A DNA stretch of 64,000 nucleotides from the NCBI GenBank assembly GCA_910577115.1, contig CAJTMC010000015.1, positions 26,688 to 90,687 of the forward strand. Direction: 5' to 3'. Positions 26,369-35,834 of the stretch are shown here, piece by piece; the stretch's first letter is position 1; each line of letters starts with the position of its first letter. The translations under genes were made by a program, and so were the position numbers. The DNA comes from an uncultured Lachnospiraceae bacterium. Lineage in GTDB: Bacteria > Bacillota > Clostridia > Lachnospirales > Lachnospiraceae. Below the pieces are notes generated by a model. It was not told the DNA's origin. It searched no databases and worked only from the letters and a program-made list of their open reading frames with translations.

Positions 26369-27241
26369 TTATTGGTATACCTCAAAAACCGTTCTGAGGC
26401 TGTATCCGTTTACATGCATCGGAATGACATAAAGCATTTCATTGCTGATAAACGGCCCTTCCATCGCATACTCAGGAGAATTCATATCCACAGATATATT
26501 GTCATAGCTCATATTTGTGGCAAAAAGTCCGTTCACGCAATTGATAAACTCTCCCACACTGTCAAGCGCATCTTCCGTAACAGTGGCATAAGTATCCCCC
26601 GTAAAATGATTTGCTATGGCAAGCAGACCATCGTTAGACGCGCTTATGTAAAATTTTAAGTGCATGTCTCCAACAATCATCTGACATGCATACTTGTCCA
26701 GCTGGACAGAATGTGCCGTGTACGCCTTTTCGAGATAAACATCTTTGTCAATCAGCCGACGCATTGTCTGAACAAGCGTTTTGGCAAGCTCCTTGAGCTG
26801 GGGTGATTTCAGCGGCACAAAAATATTGATGCACTGATCCAAATCGTCGTGTATTAATGCACTGAGCTGAACATCACTCAGATCTCTTTTCTGCTGGAAT
26901 TCATCCATCTCGTGGTTGATTGTGTCATATAATACATATCCGTGATCCACCAGCAACTGGGCAAACTTCATAAAATCATTTGACTGATATGTGAGCAGCT
27001 CATCAAGCTTATCGTCTGTAATCATTCCCTGATTAACAGCCGTTTCACCAAAATGCTCGATTTCTTTGTCAATACTGTTTATAAGCTCCTGCACGGCAGT
27101 AGGCGTCATTGCCTTTGTGACCACGGCAATGATTTCCAATCCTGCCTTAAATTCCTTTTTGACGGGAAGCAAGATGTTTAATTGCTCTAATGTCAGTTTT
27201 CCCTTTTCAACAAGGTAGTTTCCAAATAAGCGGTTAAGCAT
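26369..27241 (-). CDS. CheX-like phosphatase with N-terminal MshEN-like repeats
   Basis: The 290-residue protein has two parts. The N-terminal third holds three repeats of an LVxxGxLTxxQLxxLL type: residues 5-24, 64-86 and 92-115. These resemble MshEN/type II secretion ATPase N-domains, which can bind cyclic di-GMP, but the arginine of the RLGxxLV signature is absent. Residues about 130-290 resemble CheX; the E-x-x-N motif appears as E231-F-I-N234, followed by N237-G. CheX dephosphorylates CheY-P. A cheY gene follows directly. The combined architecture is unusual, and binding of a nucleotide is inference. Confidence 0.65.
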   Translation of the reverse strand: MLNRLFGNYLVEKGKLTLEQLNILLPVKKEFKAGLEIIAVVTKAMTPTAVQELINSIDKEIEHFGETAVNQGMITDDKLDELLTYQSNDFMKFAQLLVDHGYVLYDTINHEMDEFQQKRDLSDVQLSALIHDDLDQCINIFVPLKSPQLKELAKTLVQTMRRLIDKDVYLEKAYTAHSVQLDKYACQMIVGDMHLKFYISASNDGLLAIANHFTGDTYATVTEDALDSVGEFINCVNGLFATNMSYDNISVDMNSPEYAMEGPFISNEMLYVIPMHVNGYSLRTVFEVYQ

Positions 27242-27455
27242 ATTTTACGGCTCCCTTCTATGGTTTACTTTTTGTCATTTGATTTTCACAAATGTACACC
27301 TAATAATACTATACACCCTTTTGCAAAAAAATACAAAGTTTTATTGAAACTTTTTATGCTTTTTATGCAATATTATATAATAATACAGACGTGTTTAAAC
27401 ATTTGTACAAAAGCAGTAATCATAGTCTGAGCGTTCAATGCAGATTGTACAATAA

Positions 27456-30209
27456 CTATTCCGTTCCCTCATAATAACCGTCCAGTATCCTTCGCGCCAC
27501 GGGAACGGCATACTCCCCTCCCGAACCTGCGCCTTCCATGATAACAGTTATCTGCAGCGGCCTGTCTGTGTCATAGGTAAAACCGGTAAGCCATGCATGA
27601 GAATCCGATTTTGAATTATACTCCGCAGAACCCGTCTTTCCTGCCGCACTGTAGCTGTCGCTGTTTAAACGGGTTCCCGTTCCGTCAGTCACTACGACGC
27701 GCATAAGACGCTTTAGGGTATCTGCCTCCTCTGTGCTGATGAATCTTCCTAATGACTTTGGTGCAAAGGATGTAATCTTATTCCCGTCTGCATTTTGGAT
27801 ATAATCTATAATATACGGCTGCATCATCTCGCCGCCGTTGGCAATCATCGCTGTCACCATTGCTAAATGAAGCGGTGTCATCTGCGTCTGTCCCTGTCCG
27901 ATTACAGTCTGTATCATATCGTTGTCCCCGCTTTCGATGTTTCCGGAAATACTGCTCTTATTGGAAACAAAATCGACGGGAAGGCTCCTGTTAAAATAAA
28001 ACTGCTCCAGCATATCCTGAAATCTGTTCCGGTCAAGCGAAAGTCCGATACTGGCAAAGGACGCGTTGCATGATTTTGCAAAAGAAGCAGAAAAGTCCAC
28101 TTTTCCATGCCTTGTGCCATGAAAACAATTAATGACACTGTTGCCGTTTCTAAATTGACCGTTGCAGTCAAAACTGTAATTTTCGTAATCGTACGGATTT
28201 TCACGGATATATTCGAGCGCCGTAAAAATTTTAAAAGTTGATCCCGGCGGATAAAGTCCCTGTGTTACCCTGTTTACAAGCACAGAGCTCTCCTCGTCCG
28301 CAATCAGATCCTCCCATATCTCTTCAATGGTATTGGGGTCAAAATCAGGCTTTGACACCATTGCAAGAATTTTTCCCGTTTCCGGCTCCGTGATAATCAC
28401 TGCTCCCTCATACAGTCCCAGCGCATTATATGCAAGCTTTTGAAGCCGTGTGTCCAATGTTGTGACAACCGTGTTCCCCATATGCTTTTCATCAGCAAAA
28501 TCATCGGAAAGCTTGCTGTTTAACGACACATTAGACGAAACAAGGTACATATTCGCATTCTGTTCAACACCCATTCTGCCGTTTGACGCGTATCCTATGG
28601 CATGGGCAAATACTTTGGAATACGGATAATATCGCTCGTCGTCTCCTGCAAGCGTCGTTGCAAGCACCTGATTGTCCGCCGAAAGAATGTCGCCGCGTAT
28701 CGTTTTTGATGCAAGGATTTCCTGACGCTTCGTATTGAAGGAATTATTAATCACTCTGGGGCTGTCATAGTAGACAAAATGTGCCAAATAAATACAAATG
28801 CCTGCAAAAAGCGCCGTAAACACGCCTGCCGCCCCGTTCATGTACCGCTTCGGAATATACGGCACAAATGCATCCTCGTCCCCCTCCGCATTTTCGCCCT
28901 CATATTCGAGAAGCAAATCGTTATTCATATAAAAGCCCTGAACCACGGAAAACATGATAACAGATGCCAAAACCGAGCTTCCGCCATAGCTGATTAACGG
29001 GAGCGTCACTCCCGTAAGCGGGATAAACTTGGTATTTCCGCCTATTGTCAGAAAAAGCTGTGAAACATACAAAATGCCCAGCCCATAGGACGCATATTTT
29101 ACAAATGGCTCCTGACAGGAATGTGCCACACGCACAATCTCCAAAAACAGATTGATACAGACAGCAATCAGGCATATGCCAAAAAGAACACCATACTCCT
29201 CACACACTGCGGAAAAGATAAAATCCTGCTCTACATAGGGAATAGAGCCCGGACTTCCCGCGTCAATTCCCATTCCAAACCAGCCGCCCGTTCCGATACC
29301 AAAAAGAGACTGCGCAATCTGATATCCCGTTGCATTAATATCATTCCACGGATCAAGCCATGCCTCCACGCGCACGCGCACATGGGCAAACAGAAAATAG
29401 GAGATATAAGAAGCTGCGCCCGCCCCCACAAGCCCTGCAATCAGGTAACGCACTTTTCTTGTCGCGACAAACAGCATAATCACATAGGTAGTAAAATAAA
29501 TCAGCGCACTTCCCAAATCCTTAGAGGCCACGAGAATCAACACATGAACCGCGGCAAGCACTGCCGATATCAGGATATGGTAAAAACGTTTTGCCCTTGC
29601 AAGAATGCAGGCAATAAAGAGCACATAGATGATTTTCACAAATTCCGAGGGCTGAAAGCTTAACCCGAACACTGAAAAGGAAAGCTTTGAGCCGTTTACG
29701 AACCTTCCGCTGACAAGCACTGCCCCCAGTATTGAAATACCGATTGCAGCAAACACAAGTTCACAGCGTTTGATGAGCTTAAACTGTTTCATAAACACCG
29801 GAACAGCAAGTCCGATTACCAGCGACATCGCCACAATCATAAACTGACGCATCGATCTTGTGAGGGAAAGTCGCGTCAAAATGACAAAGCCGATGGACAA
29901 AAGCATTGCAATATGATTTAAAATCAACCGGTTCGATTTCGGATAAATCGCCCGCATCAGCACCAAATAGGAGAACACGGCAACCATTTGGAACACCGGA
30001 AAAAAAAGATAGGTAAAGTCCTGCCTCGACGAGAGCAGGACAAGACTACTTGTAATATGATTGATCAAAATCATGACGTCCTGAAGCACAAACAGAAAAC
30101 GCTTCCGCTCCCTGTCGTCCCAGAGCAGCGCAATAAAGCTTGTCACCGTATACAGAAAAATATTTATGACTAGAATATATTTTGATAGTTCTATAATCGC
30201 CTTTAACAT
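27456..30209 (-). CDS. SEDS glycosyltransferase-penicillin-binding protein fusion (FtsW/RodA + class B PBP)
   Basis: One 917-residue frame encodes both halves of a peptidoglycan synthase. Residues 1 to about 430 form a multi-helix SEDS polymerase with PSEFVKI (187-193), KDLGSAL (230-236), the GIGTGGWFGMG loop (304-314) and ISYGGSS (406-412). After a short acidic linker and one membrane helix (about 459-480) comes a class B PBP transpeptidase with S657-T-F-K660, S713-C-N715 and K858-T-G860. In most bacteria these are two interacting proteins. It starts directly after the stop of the U32 gene. Confidence 0.93.
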   Translation of the reverse strand: MLKAIIELSKYILVINIFLYTVTSFIALLWDDRERKRFLFVLQDVMILINHITSSLVLLSSRQDFTYLFFPVFQMVAVFSYLVLMRAIYPKSNRLILNHIAMLLSIGFVILTRLSLTRSMRQFMIVAMSLVIGLAVPVFMKQFKLIKRCELVFAAIGISILGAVLVSGRFVNGSKLSFSVFGLSFQPSEFVKIIYVLFIACILARAKRFYHILISAVLAAVHVLILVASKDLGSALIYFTTYVIMLFVATRKVRYLIAGLVGAGAASYISYFLFAHVRVRVEAWLDPWNDINATGYQIAQSLFGIGTGGWFGMGIDAGSPGSIPYVEQDFIFSAVCEEYGVLFGICLIAVCINLFLEIVRVAHSCQEPFVKYASYGLGILYVSQLFLTIGGNTKFIPLTGVTLPLISYGGSSVLASVIMFSVVQGFYMNNDLLLEYEGENAEGDEDAFVPYIPKRYMNGAAGVFTALFAGICIYLAHFVYYDSPRVINNSFNTKRQEILASKTIRGDILSADNQVLATTLAGDDERYYPYSKVFAHAIGYASNGRMGVEQNANMYLVSSNVSLNSKLSDDFADEKHMGNTVVTTLDTRLQKLAYNALGLYEGAVIITEPETGKILAMVSKPDFDPNTIEEIWEDLIADEESSVLVNRVTQGLYPPGSTFKIFTALEYIRENPYDYENYSFDCNGQFRNGNSVINCFHGTRHGKVDFSASFAKSCNASFASIGLSLDRNRFQDMLEQFYFNRSLPVDFVSNKSSISGNIESGDNDMIQTVIGQGQTQMTPLHLAMVTAMIANGGEMMQPYIIDYIQNADGNKITSFAPKSLGRFISTEEADTLKRLMRVVVTDGTGTRLNSDSYSAAGKTGSAEYNSKSDSHAWLTGFTYDTDRPLQITVIMEGAGSGGEYAVPVARRILDGYYEGTE

Positions 30210-32402
30210 TTATTCTACTCCACGCTTAAAATGTCCGTTTGTATAGTCTTTCCATAGAAAGTCAGCATTGATGTCTTTCGAATTAATATCTTCCGATTTG
30301 ATACCTTCCGTTTTATTGATATAATACTCCAAAACAGCGCGCGTCTGCTTTTCATTTTCCAGCGTAAAGTCAAGTCTTAATACATCAAGACCTGTCTTTT
30401 GGAGCTTCTCAAGCTGACCGTGCAGAGAAAGCGGTACCGTATTATATAGAATATTATAACAGTGCATACAGTTTTGTATGACAGGAAATGCGTTTTGATA
30501 CCGGTCAGTAAGCATGTATTGATTCTGCACATCGGGATTATGAATGCACTTCTTTAAGGTATTCTGAATGCAATTTGCAGAATACATCAACGGAAGCCTG
30601 CCATAAATCACCATCTCTTTTGACACCTTATCCGAAAGGAGAGAAAGCTCTTTCCTGTTAAGCTCTACAGGAAGTGTTATCCTGTCGAGATATTTAGCAT
30701 AAACGGCAAGAGCGGCATTATTCCATGCATATACCGTAAAGTCTGACACTATTTGACCATTATAGTCAATCCTATCAAGCCACTGTATTTCCTCAAAATT
30801 TCTCACGAGTACACCCAAAAACAGTCCGTTTTCCAACAATGTCTGATACTGCTTTAAATATTGCCAAGAACGTTTCCGCAATATGTGTGGAAGCGCTAAA
30901 AAATATTGCTTATGATACTGTTTCATCAAGGTTTCCAAATCGCTTTTCTTTTGCAGAAAGCAATCCGCATTGATATAAACCATATTGATTTTATCAAATA
31001 AAAGGATTTCCGCAAGCTGCTCCCTTGTCGATACAAGCACCGCAAGCTGATTCTCCCTGGCGCAGTCGTTTGTTCTTGCCCTCTCCGTTCTGACGCACAA
31101 ATCGGGTAATACATGTTTCGTATCCCTGCTCAGTATTTCTTTTTCAAGCGCCGTACACGCTTTTCTCCTAAGCTCATTTAAAGCCTTAACCGTCATAAAA
31201 GAACGCTGATCCGTATACACTGTAAGCGTCTTAGGCTTAAAATAAGTATCTCCGAGCTTTGAGAGCCTGTTTGAAATCTCTTTCTCCGTAAGTGGTCTGT
31301 TGATTGCCTCCCCTGCCGCGTCCCCTTCCACTGTCACAGACAAAGCGTCCGTATAAAGGGTGAGTCTGGCAGGTTTTCCCGCATAAATAAATGCCGTTCC
31401 TTTAACCGGAATCACAGGCTTTTGTTCCAAATAAGTTTTCCGGATTTCTTCAAGCACTTCGTTTGAAGAGCCTCCATATCCGGGCTCTTTTATCGTTATC
31501 ATATCCTTGCCATTATGCGCTTCATAATAACCATGACACAGACCCGAACGGATATAAAGTCCCTTTAAAAGCGCTTCATCTTCTGCCGCAACCTGAAACT
31601 TTTTATCAGGCTCTGACAGATAACGGTCAATATACTTGCGGTAAACAGCCGTTACGCCTGCAACATATTCGGGACTTTTCATACGTCCTTCTATCTTGAA
31701 CGAGTCAATGCCTGCCGCAATGAGCTTTGGTATCATGGAAAGGGTATACATATCCTTTAAACTAAGCGGATACAACTGCTTTCCGCTTTCATCTGTATAC
31801 GGAAGTCTGCACGTTCCCGCGCACCTTCCCCTGTTCCCGCTCCTGCCGCCTAAAACCGAGCTAAACAGGCACTGACCGGAATAAGCATAACACATCGCTC
31901 CATGTATAAAACATTCTATCTCCAGTCCTGTCTGTTGCTTGATATCCGTTATCTCGTCAAGGGAAAGCTCCCTTGCAGGCACGACACGGCATACGCCAAG
32001 AGATTTTACAAATTCCGCGCCATATACACCGGTGACCGTCATTTGTGTGCTTGCGTGCAGCGAAAGCATGGGAAAATGCTCCCGAAGCGTTTTCAGCACA
32101 CCAATATCCTGAACAATCACTCCGTCAAGCCCCGCTTTATACAAAGACTCCATATATGGTACAAGCTCCGGCATTTCCTTTTCTTTTACAAGTGTATTGA
32201 CTGTCAAATATATTTTTTTTCCAAAGAGATGTGCCACGCGAAGCGCTTCCACAATCTCCTCCTGCGAAAAATTACCTGCATAGGCTCTTGCACCAAATTT
32301 CATGCCGCCTAAGTACACTGCGTCAGCACCTGCATTAACAGCCGCCATAAAACACGCAAAATCGCCTGCCGGAGCCAAAAGTTCAACTGTTTTATTGTTC
32401 AT
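30210..32402 (-). CDS. U32 family peptidase / RlhA-like protein
   Basis: The 730-residue protein has the U32 core: ELLAPAGDFACFMAAVNAGADAVYLGG at the start, HASTQMTVT near residue 117, and ECFIHGAMCYAYSGQCLFS near 163, with Cys residues (about C169, C176, C193, C197) that in this family can bind an iron-sulfur cluster. A long C-terminal region resembles DUF3656. The family includes collagenase-like proteins and RlhA, which hydroxylates a cytidine in 23S rRNA; hydroxylation of RNA is the likelier role. It is co-transcribed between zapA and the SEDS-PBP gene. Confidence 0.82.
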   Translation of the reverse strand: MNNKTVELLAPAGDFACFMAAVNAGADAVYLGGMKFGARAYAGNFSQEEIVEALRVAHLFGKKIYLTVNTLVKEKEMPELVPYMESLYKAGLDGVIVQDIGVLKTLREHFPMLSLHASTQMTVTGVYGAEFVKSLGVCRVVPARELSLDEITDIKQQTGLEIECFIHGAMCYAYSGQCLFSSVLGGRSGNRGRCAGTCRLPYTDESGKQLYPLSLKDMYTLSMIPKLIAAGIDSFKIEGRMKSPEYVAGVTAVYRKYIDRYLSEPDKKFQVAAEDEALLKGLYIRSGLCHGYYEAHNGKDMITIKEPGYGGSSNEVLEEIRKTYLEQKPVIPVKGTAFIYAGKPARLTLYTDALSVTVEGDAAGEAINRPLTEKEISNRLSKLGDTYFKPKTLTVYTDQRSFMTVKALNELRRKACTALEKEILSRDTKHVLPDLCVRTERARTNDCARENQLAVLVSTREQLAEILLFDKINMVYINADCFLQKKSDLETLMKQYHKQYFLALPHILRKRSWQYLKQYQTLLENGLFLGVLVRNFEEIQWLDRIDYNGQIVSDFTVYAWNNAALAVYAKYLDRITLPVELNRKELSLLSDKVSKEMVIYGRLPLMYSANCIQNTLKKCIHNPDVQNQYMLTDRYQNAFPVIQNCMHCYNILYNTVPLSLHGQLEKLQKTGLDVLRLDFTLENEKQTRAVLEYYINKTEGIKSEDINSKDINADFLWKDYTNGHFKRGVE

Positions 32403-32410
32403 ATCCGTTT

Positions 32411-32818
32411 TTATTTCTTGTTCTCCTTAAGCTCCGTTTCAAGACGCACAATCTGTTTTGCGCTTTCATTCAGCTCACTTTGCGCTTCCTGCAATGATTT
32501 TGTTGTGTTATCAAGCTTCATCTGTGTGGCAATCAGCTCGTGTTTTAAATCATACAACTCGTTCTCCTTTGCCCGAAGCTCCTGCTCCCGAAGCTCCTGC
32601 TGGTTTTTTGCCTTAAAATAGTCATCGGCAATATTTAAAAGCAGCAGCATATTTTGTGTATCAACCGGCTGATGCTTGAAGCTGTCCATCTTATTATACT
32701 CGTTCAGCTTATTGTTTATGTAAGTAGCAACCTTTTGAAGATATTCCGCACTCTCGTTTCCGCTGAGCGTCAGCACCTTCCCTCCGATAATTACTTCCGT
32801 ATCTGTCTTGGCAGCCAT
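32411..32818 (-). CDS. zapA: ZapA-like cell division protein
   Basis: The 135-residue protein begins with a ZapA domain (TEVIIGGKVLTLSGNESAEY; about 5-60) and continues with a long coiled coil. ZapA binds FtsZ and bundles its filaments at the division ring. ATG 32818 is chosen because it starts the domain and follows GGGGG by eight bases; the frame upstream would overlap unrelated sequence. Position between ruvB and the U32 gene is common in Clostridia. Confidence 0.85.
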   Translation of the reverse strand: MAAKTDTEVIIGGKVLTLSGNESAEYLQKVATYINNKLNEYNKMDSFKHQPVDTQNMLLLLNIADDYFKAKNQQELREQELRAKENELYDLKHELIATQMKLDNTTKSLQEAQSELNESAKQIVRLETELKENKK

Positions 32819-32900
32819 CTTTTTTGCCCCCTTTTGTTCTTGTATCTTAATCGAATTCCTTTGTTTTTGATTTACATAATCATAAATATTATATATCAGA

Positions 32901-33899
32901 CTACTCCTGCATTGCAAGCCCCAAATGATTATAGGCAAGCTCTGTCACAATCCGTCCGCGCGGCGTGCGTATGATCAGCCCGTTCTTAATCAGATACGGT
33001 TCATAGACATCTTCTATCGTACCGCTGTCTTCACCGATTGCCGCCGATAAGGTATCCAGTCCCACGGGCTTTCCTCCAAATTTCTCGATCATGGTCATCA
33101 GAATCTGCCTGTCTGTCTGGTCAAGTCCAAGCTTATCCACGTCAAGAAGGTCAAGCGCCGTGTTTGCCGCCTCAAGCGTAATGATACCGTCATATTTCAC
33201 CTGCGCAAAATCACGCACACGCTTTAACATGCGATTGGCAAGTCTTGGTGTTCCGCGGCTTCTCCTTGCAAGCTCAATCGCGCCCTGCTCTTCAATCTGT
33301 ACCTGCAAAATGCGTGCGGAATGCTGTATAATCAGCTTCAATTCCTCCACGGAATAAAACTCCAAATGCTGAATGACACCAAAACGGTCTCTTAACGGTG
33401 CCGTCAAAAGTCCAGCCCTTGTCGTTGCACCAATCAGCGTGAATTTCGGCAGGTCAAGTCTTACGGAGCGCGCCGTCGCGCCCTTTCCAATCATAATATC
33501 AATCGCAAAATCCTCCATTGCAGGATAAAGAACCTCCTCCACCTGACGGTTTAAGCGGTGGATTTCATCAATAAATAAAATATCGCCCTCCTGCAGCCCG
33601 TTTAAAATGGCAGCCATTTCTCCTGGCTTTTCGATCGCAGGTCCGCTTGTTACCTTCATATTGACGCCCATCTCGTTTGCGATAATACCGGAGAGCGTTG
33701 TTTTTCCAAGTCCCGGCGGACCGTAAAAGAGCACATGATCCAGGCTGTCCTCCCGCTGCTTCGCGGCCTGAATGTAGATACTTAATATCTCCTTGATTTT
33801 TTGTTGCCCGATATAGTCTTTCAGGCTCTGCGGACGCAGGCTTCCTTCCAGCTTGACGTCCTCCTCCAAAAGCTTTGTTTCAATGACTCTGGCAGCCAT
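32901..33899 (-). CDS. ruvB: Holliday junction branch migration helicase RuvB
   Basis: RuvB is the ring-shaped AAA+ motor that drives branch migration with RuvA. The roughly 332-residue protein has GPPGLGKTTLS (Walker A), FIDEIHRLNR (Walker B), and the C-terminal winged helix with TPRGRIVTE. ATG 33899 is preferred because GGAGG lies six bases before it; an upstream ATG abuts the ribosome site. It follows ruvA by 17 bases. With RecU at the left of the window this completes the Gram-positive junction-processing set. Confidence 0.97.
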   Translation of the reverse strand: MAARVIETKLLEEDVKLEGSLRPQSLKDYIGQQKIKEILSIYIQAAKQREDSLDHVLFYGPPGLGKTTLSGIIANEMGVNMKVTSGPAIEKPGEMAAILNGLQEGDILFIDEIHRLNRQVEEVLYPAMEDFAIDIMIGKGATARSVRLDLPKFTLIGATTRAGLLTAPLRDRFGVIQHLEFYSVEELKLIIQHSARILQVQIEEQGAIELARRSRGTPRLANRMLKRVRDFAQVKYDGIITLEAANTALDLLDVDKLGLDQTDRQILMTMIEKFGGKPVGLDTLSAAIGEDSGTIEDVYEPYLIKNGLIIRTPRGRIVTELAYNHLGLAMQE

Positions 33900-33916
33900 A
33901 GTCATCCTCCATTCCC

Positions 33917-34528
33917 CTAGATATTACTAATTACCTTTAATGCCTGTTTCAAAATCACTCCGGAATCCATATCCTGCGTGATTTCCAGCTGCTTTACCGC
34001 CTTTACTGCCTCTGTGGGCGTATATCCGAGCGAAACCAATGCCTCAATTGCCTCATTTTTTGCAGCGCCGCCCTCCAACAGGTCACCTTCCGGAACAAAA
34101 TCCGCCCCCTCCTCATAGGAGGGCTTTAATGCAATTTTATCTTTTAACTCAAGAATAATTCGTTCCGCAGATTTATTTCCGACTCCGGGCGCTTTTGCAA
34201 TTGCTTTCGCATCACCTGAAATAATTGCAAGACGCAAATCGTCAGCGCTCATCGCCGACAAAATACTGAGCGCACCCTTTGGCCCGATTCCGTTTACGGC
34301 AATCAGCTTTTTATAGATTTCCAAATCATCTCTTGACAAAAATCCAAATAACTGGAAAGCATCTTCCCGCACACTCGTATAAGTATAAATCTTTACAAAA
34401 GCCCCGATACCCGGAAGCTTCTGAGCCACACTAAACGGGATACGGATATTGTAACCGATATTGTTGCACTCTAATACAAGATTGTCCTCCGATATGTCAG
34501 CAATTTCCCCTTTTATGTATGCATACAT
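33917..34528 (-). CDS. ruvA: Holliday junction DNA-binding protein RuvA
   Basis: The 203-residue protein binds four-way junctions and loads RuvB. It starts MYAYIKGEIADI (OB-fold domain), then has two helix-hairpin-helix motifs (IAVNGIGPKGALSIL and APGVGNKSAERIILEL), an acidic linker and a C-terminal domain that contacts RuvB. ATG 34528 has AGGGAG eight bases upstream; the frame before it is eight further codons and is excluded. It is first in the ruvA-ruvB-zapA-U32-SEDS/PBP transcript. Confidence 0.96.
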   Translation of the reverse strand: MYAYIKGEIADISEDNLVLECNNIGYNIRIPFSVAQKLPGIGAFVKIYTYTSVREDAFQLFGFLSRDDLEIYKKLIAVNGIGPKGALSILSAMSADDLRLAIISGDAKAIAKAPGVGNKSAERIILELKDKIALKPSYEEGADFVPEGDLLEGGAAKNEAIEALVSLGYTPTEAVKAVKQLEITQDMDSGVILKQALKVISNI

Positions 34529-34593
34529 CAGCCGTTCTCCCTTTCTTGCCATGCGTATTTTTCAAAACATAACAATAGTATAACACATCAAAA

Positions 34594-34638
34594 CAAAAAA
34601 AGGAAGAAAAAGAAAACATATGTTTCTAATTTCTTCCT
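34594..34638 (-). terminator. intrinsic terminator of the ilv operon
   Basis: AGGAAGAAA (34601-34609) pairs with TTTCTTCCT (34630-34638), and an inner AGAAAACA/TGTTTCT pairing extends the stem. On the minus strand seven T residues follow. It lies 38 bases past the ilvC stop. Confidence 0.85.
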
Positions 34639-34675
34639 TCTTATTCCAATTATAAAAAGCACAGGTTTATAATAA

Positions 34676-35701
34676 TTAGTTATTGATAAACTTGTCTTCC
34701 TCGTTATTCCAGCTGTAAAGCTTACGGATTTCCTCGCCAACCTTCTCAGAGGAATGCTCAGCGGCAAGCTTTCTCATTGCCTTGAAATGTACCTGACGTC
34801 CTGCAGGAGACATATCCAACAAGAATTCCTTTGCAAAAGAACCGTCCTGAATGTCAGAAAGAATCTTCTTCATCGCCTTCTTCGTCTCGTCTGTGATAAT
34901 CTTAGGACCTGTAATATAATCGCCGTACTCTGCAGTGTTGGAGATGGAATATCTCATTCCTGCAAAGCCTGACTGATAAATCAGATCTACAATAAGCTTC
35001 ATCTCATGGATACACTCAAAATAAGCGTTTCTCGGGTCGTAGCCTGCCTCGACAAGTGTCTCAAAGCCTGCCTGCATCAATGCGCATACGCCGCCGCAAA
35101 GAACTGCCTGCTCACCGAATAAGTCTGTTTCTGTCTCTGTCCGAAAGGTTGTTTCAAGAACGCCGGCTCTTGCACCGCCGATTGCAAGCGCATATGCGAG
35201 CGCCATATCGAGCGCCTTGCCTGTTGCATCCTGCTCTACTGCAACCAGACAGGGAACACCCTTTCCATCCTGATATTCGGAACGAACGGTATGTCCCGGT
35301 CCCTTTGGTGCAATCATCGTAACATCTACATTTGCAGGCGGCTTAATGCATCCAAAATGAATATTAAAGCCATGTGCAAACATGAGCATGTTTCCTGCCT
35401 CAAGGTTCGGCTCAATGTCTTTCTTATACATATCAGCCTGTAACTCATCATTAATCAGAATCATAATGATATCAGCCTTCTTAGCAGCCTCAGCAGCCGT
35501 ATACACCTCAAAGCCCTGCTTCACAGCCTTGTCCCATGACTTGCTTCCCTCGTAAAGACCGATAATAACGTTGCAGCCTGACTCCTTTGCATTTAATGCA
35601 TGTGCATGTCCCTGACTGCCATAGCCAATCACTGCGATTGTCTTACCATCCAATAATGAAAGGTTACAGTCCTCCTGATAATAAATCTTTGCTTCTGACA
35701 T
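34676..35701 (-). CDS. ilvC: ketol-acid reductoisomerase IlvC
   Basis: IlvC isomerises and reduces acetolactate or acetohydroxybutyrate, the second step of valine and isoleucine synthesis, with magnesium and NAD(P)H. The 341-residue length is the short class I form. Seen are the nucleotide loop GYGSQGHAHALN (about 27-38), followed by GLYEGSKSWDKA, and the metal ligands in ETETDLFGEQ (about 194-203). The GLYEGSKSW specificity loop has Ser and Lys and no acidic residue at its end, which suggests NADPH. It is last in the ilv operon, with AGGAGG nine bases before ATG. Confidence 0.95.
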   Translation of the reverse strand: MSEAKIYYQEDCNLSLLDGKTIAVIGYGSQGHAHALNAKESGCNVIIGLYEGSKSWDKAVKQGFEVYTAAEAAKKADIIMILINDELQADMYKKDIEPNLEAGNMLMFAHGFNIHFGCIKPPANVDVTMIAPKGPGHTVRSEYQDGKGVPCLVAVEQDATGKALDMALAYALAIGGARAGVLETTFRTETETDLFGEQAVLCGGVCALMQAGFETLVEAGYDPRNAYFECIHEMKLIVDLIYQSGFAGMRYSISNTAEYGDYITGPKIITDETKKAMKKILSDIQDGSFAKEFLLDMSPAGRQVHFKAMRKLAAEHSSEKVGEEIRKLYSWNNEEDKFINN

Positions 35702-35834
35702 TTTTCAATTCCTCCTTATTTTTTCGAAGAAAAATGCGACTGCAATCCCTGCGTGATAACAGGAGCAGAGGAATTTTTCTCCTAAATACCATTTTTAATC
35801 CATTATGTAATATGATATATTGCATTACTATAAA

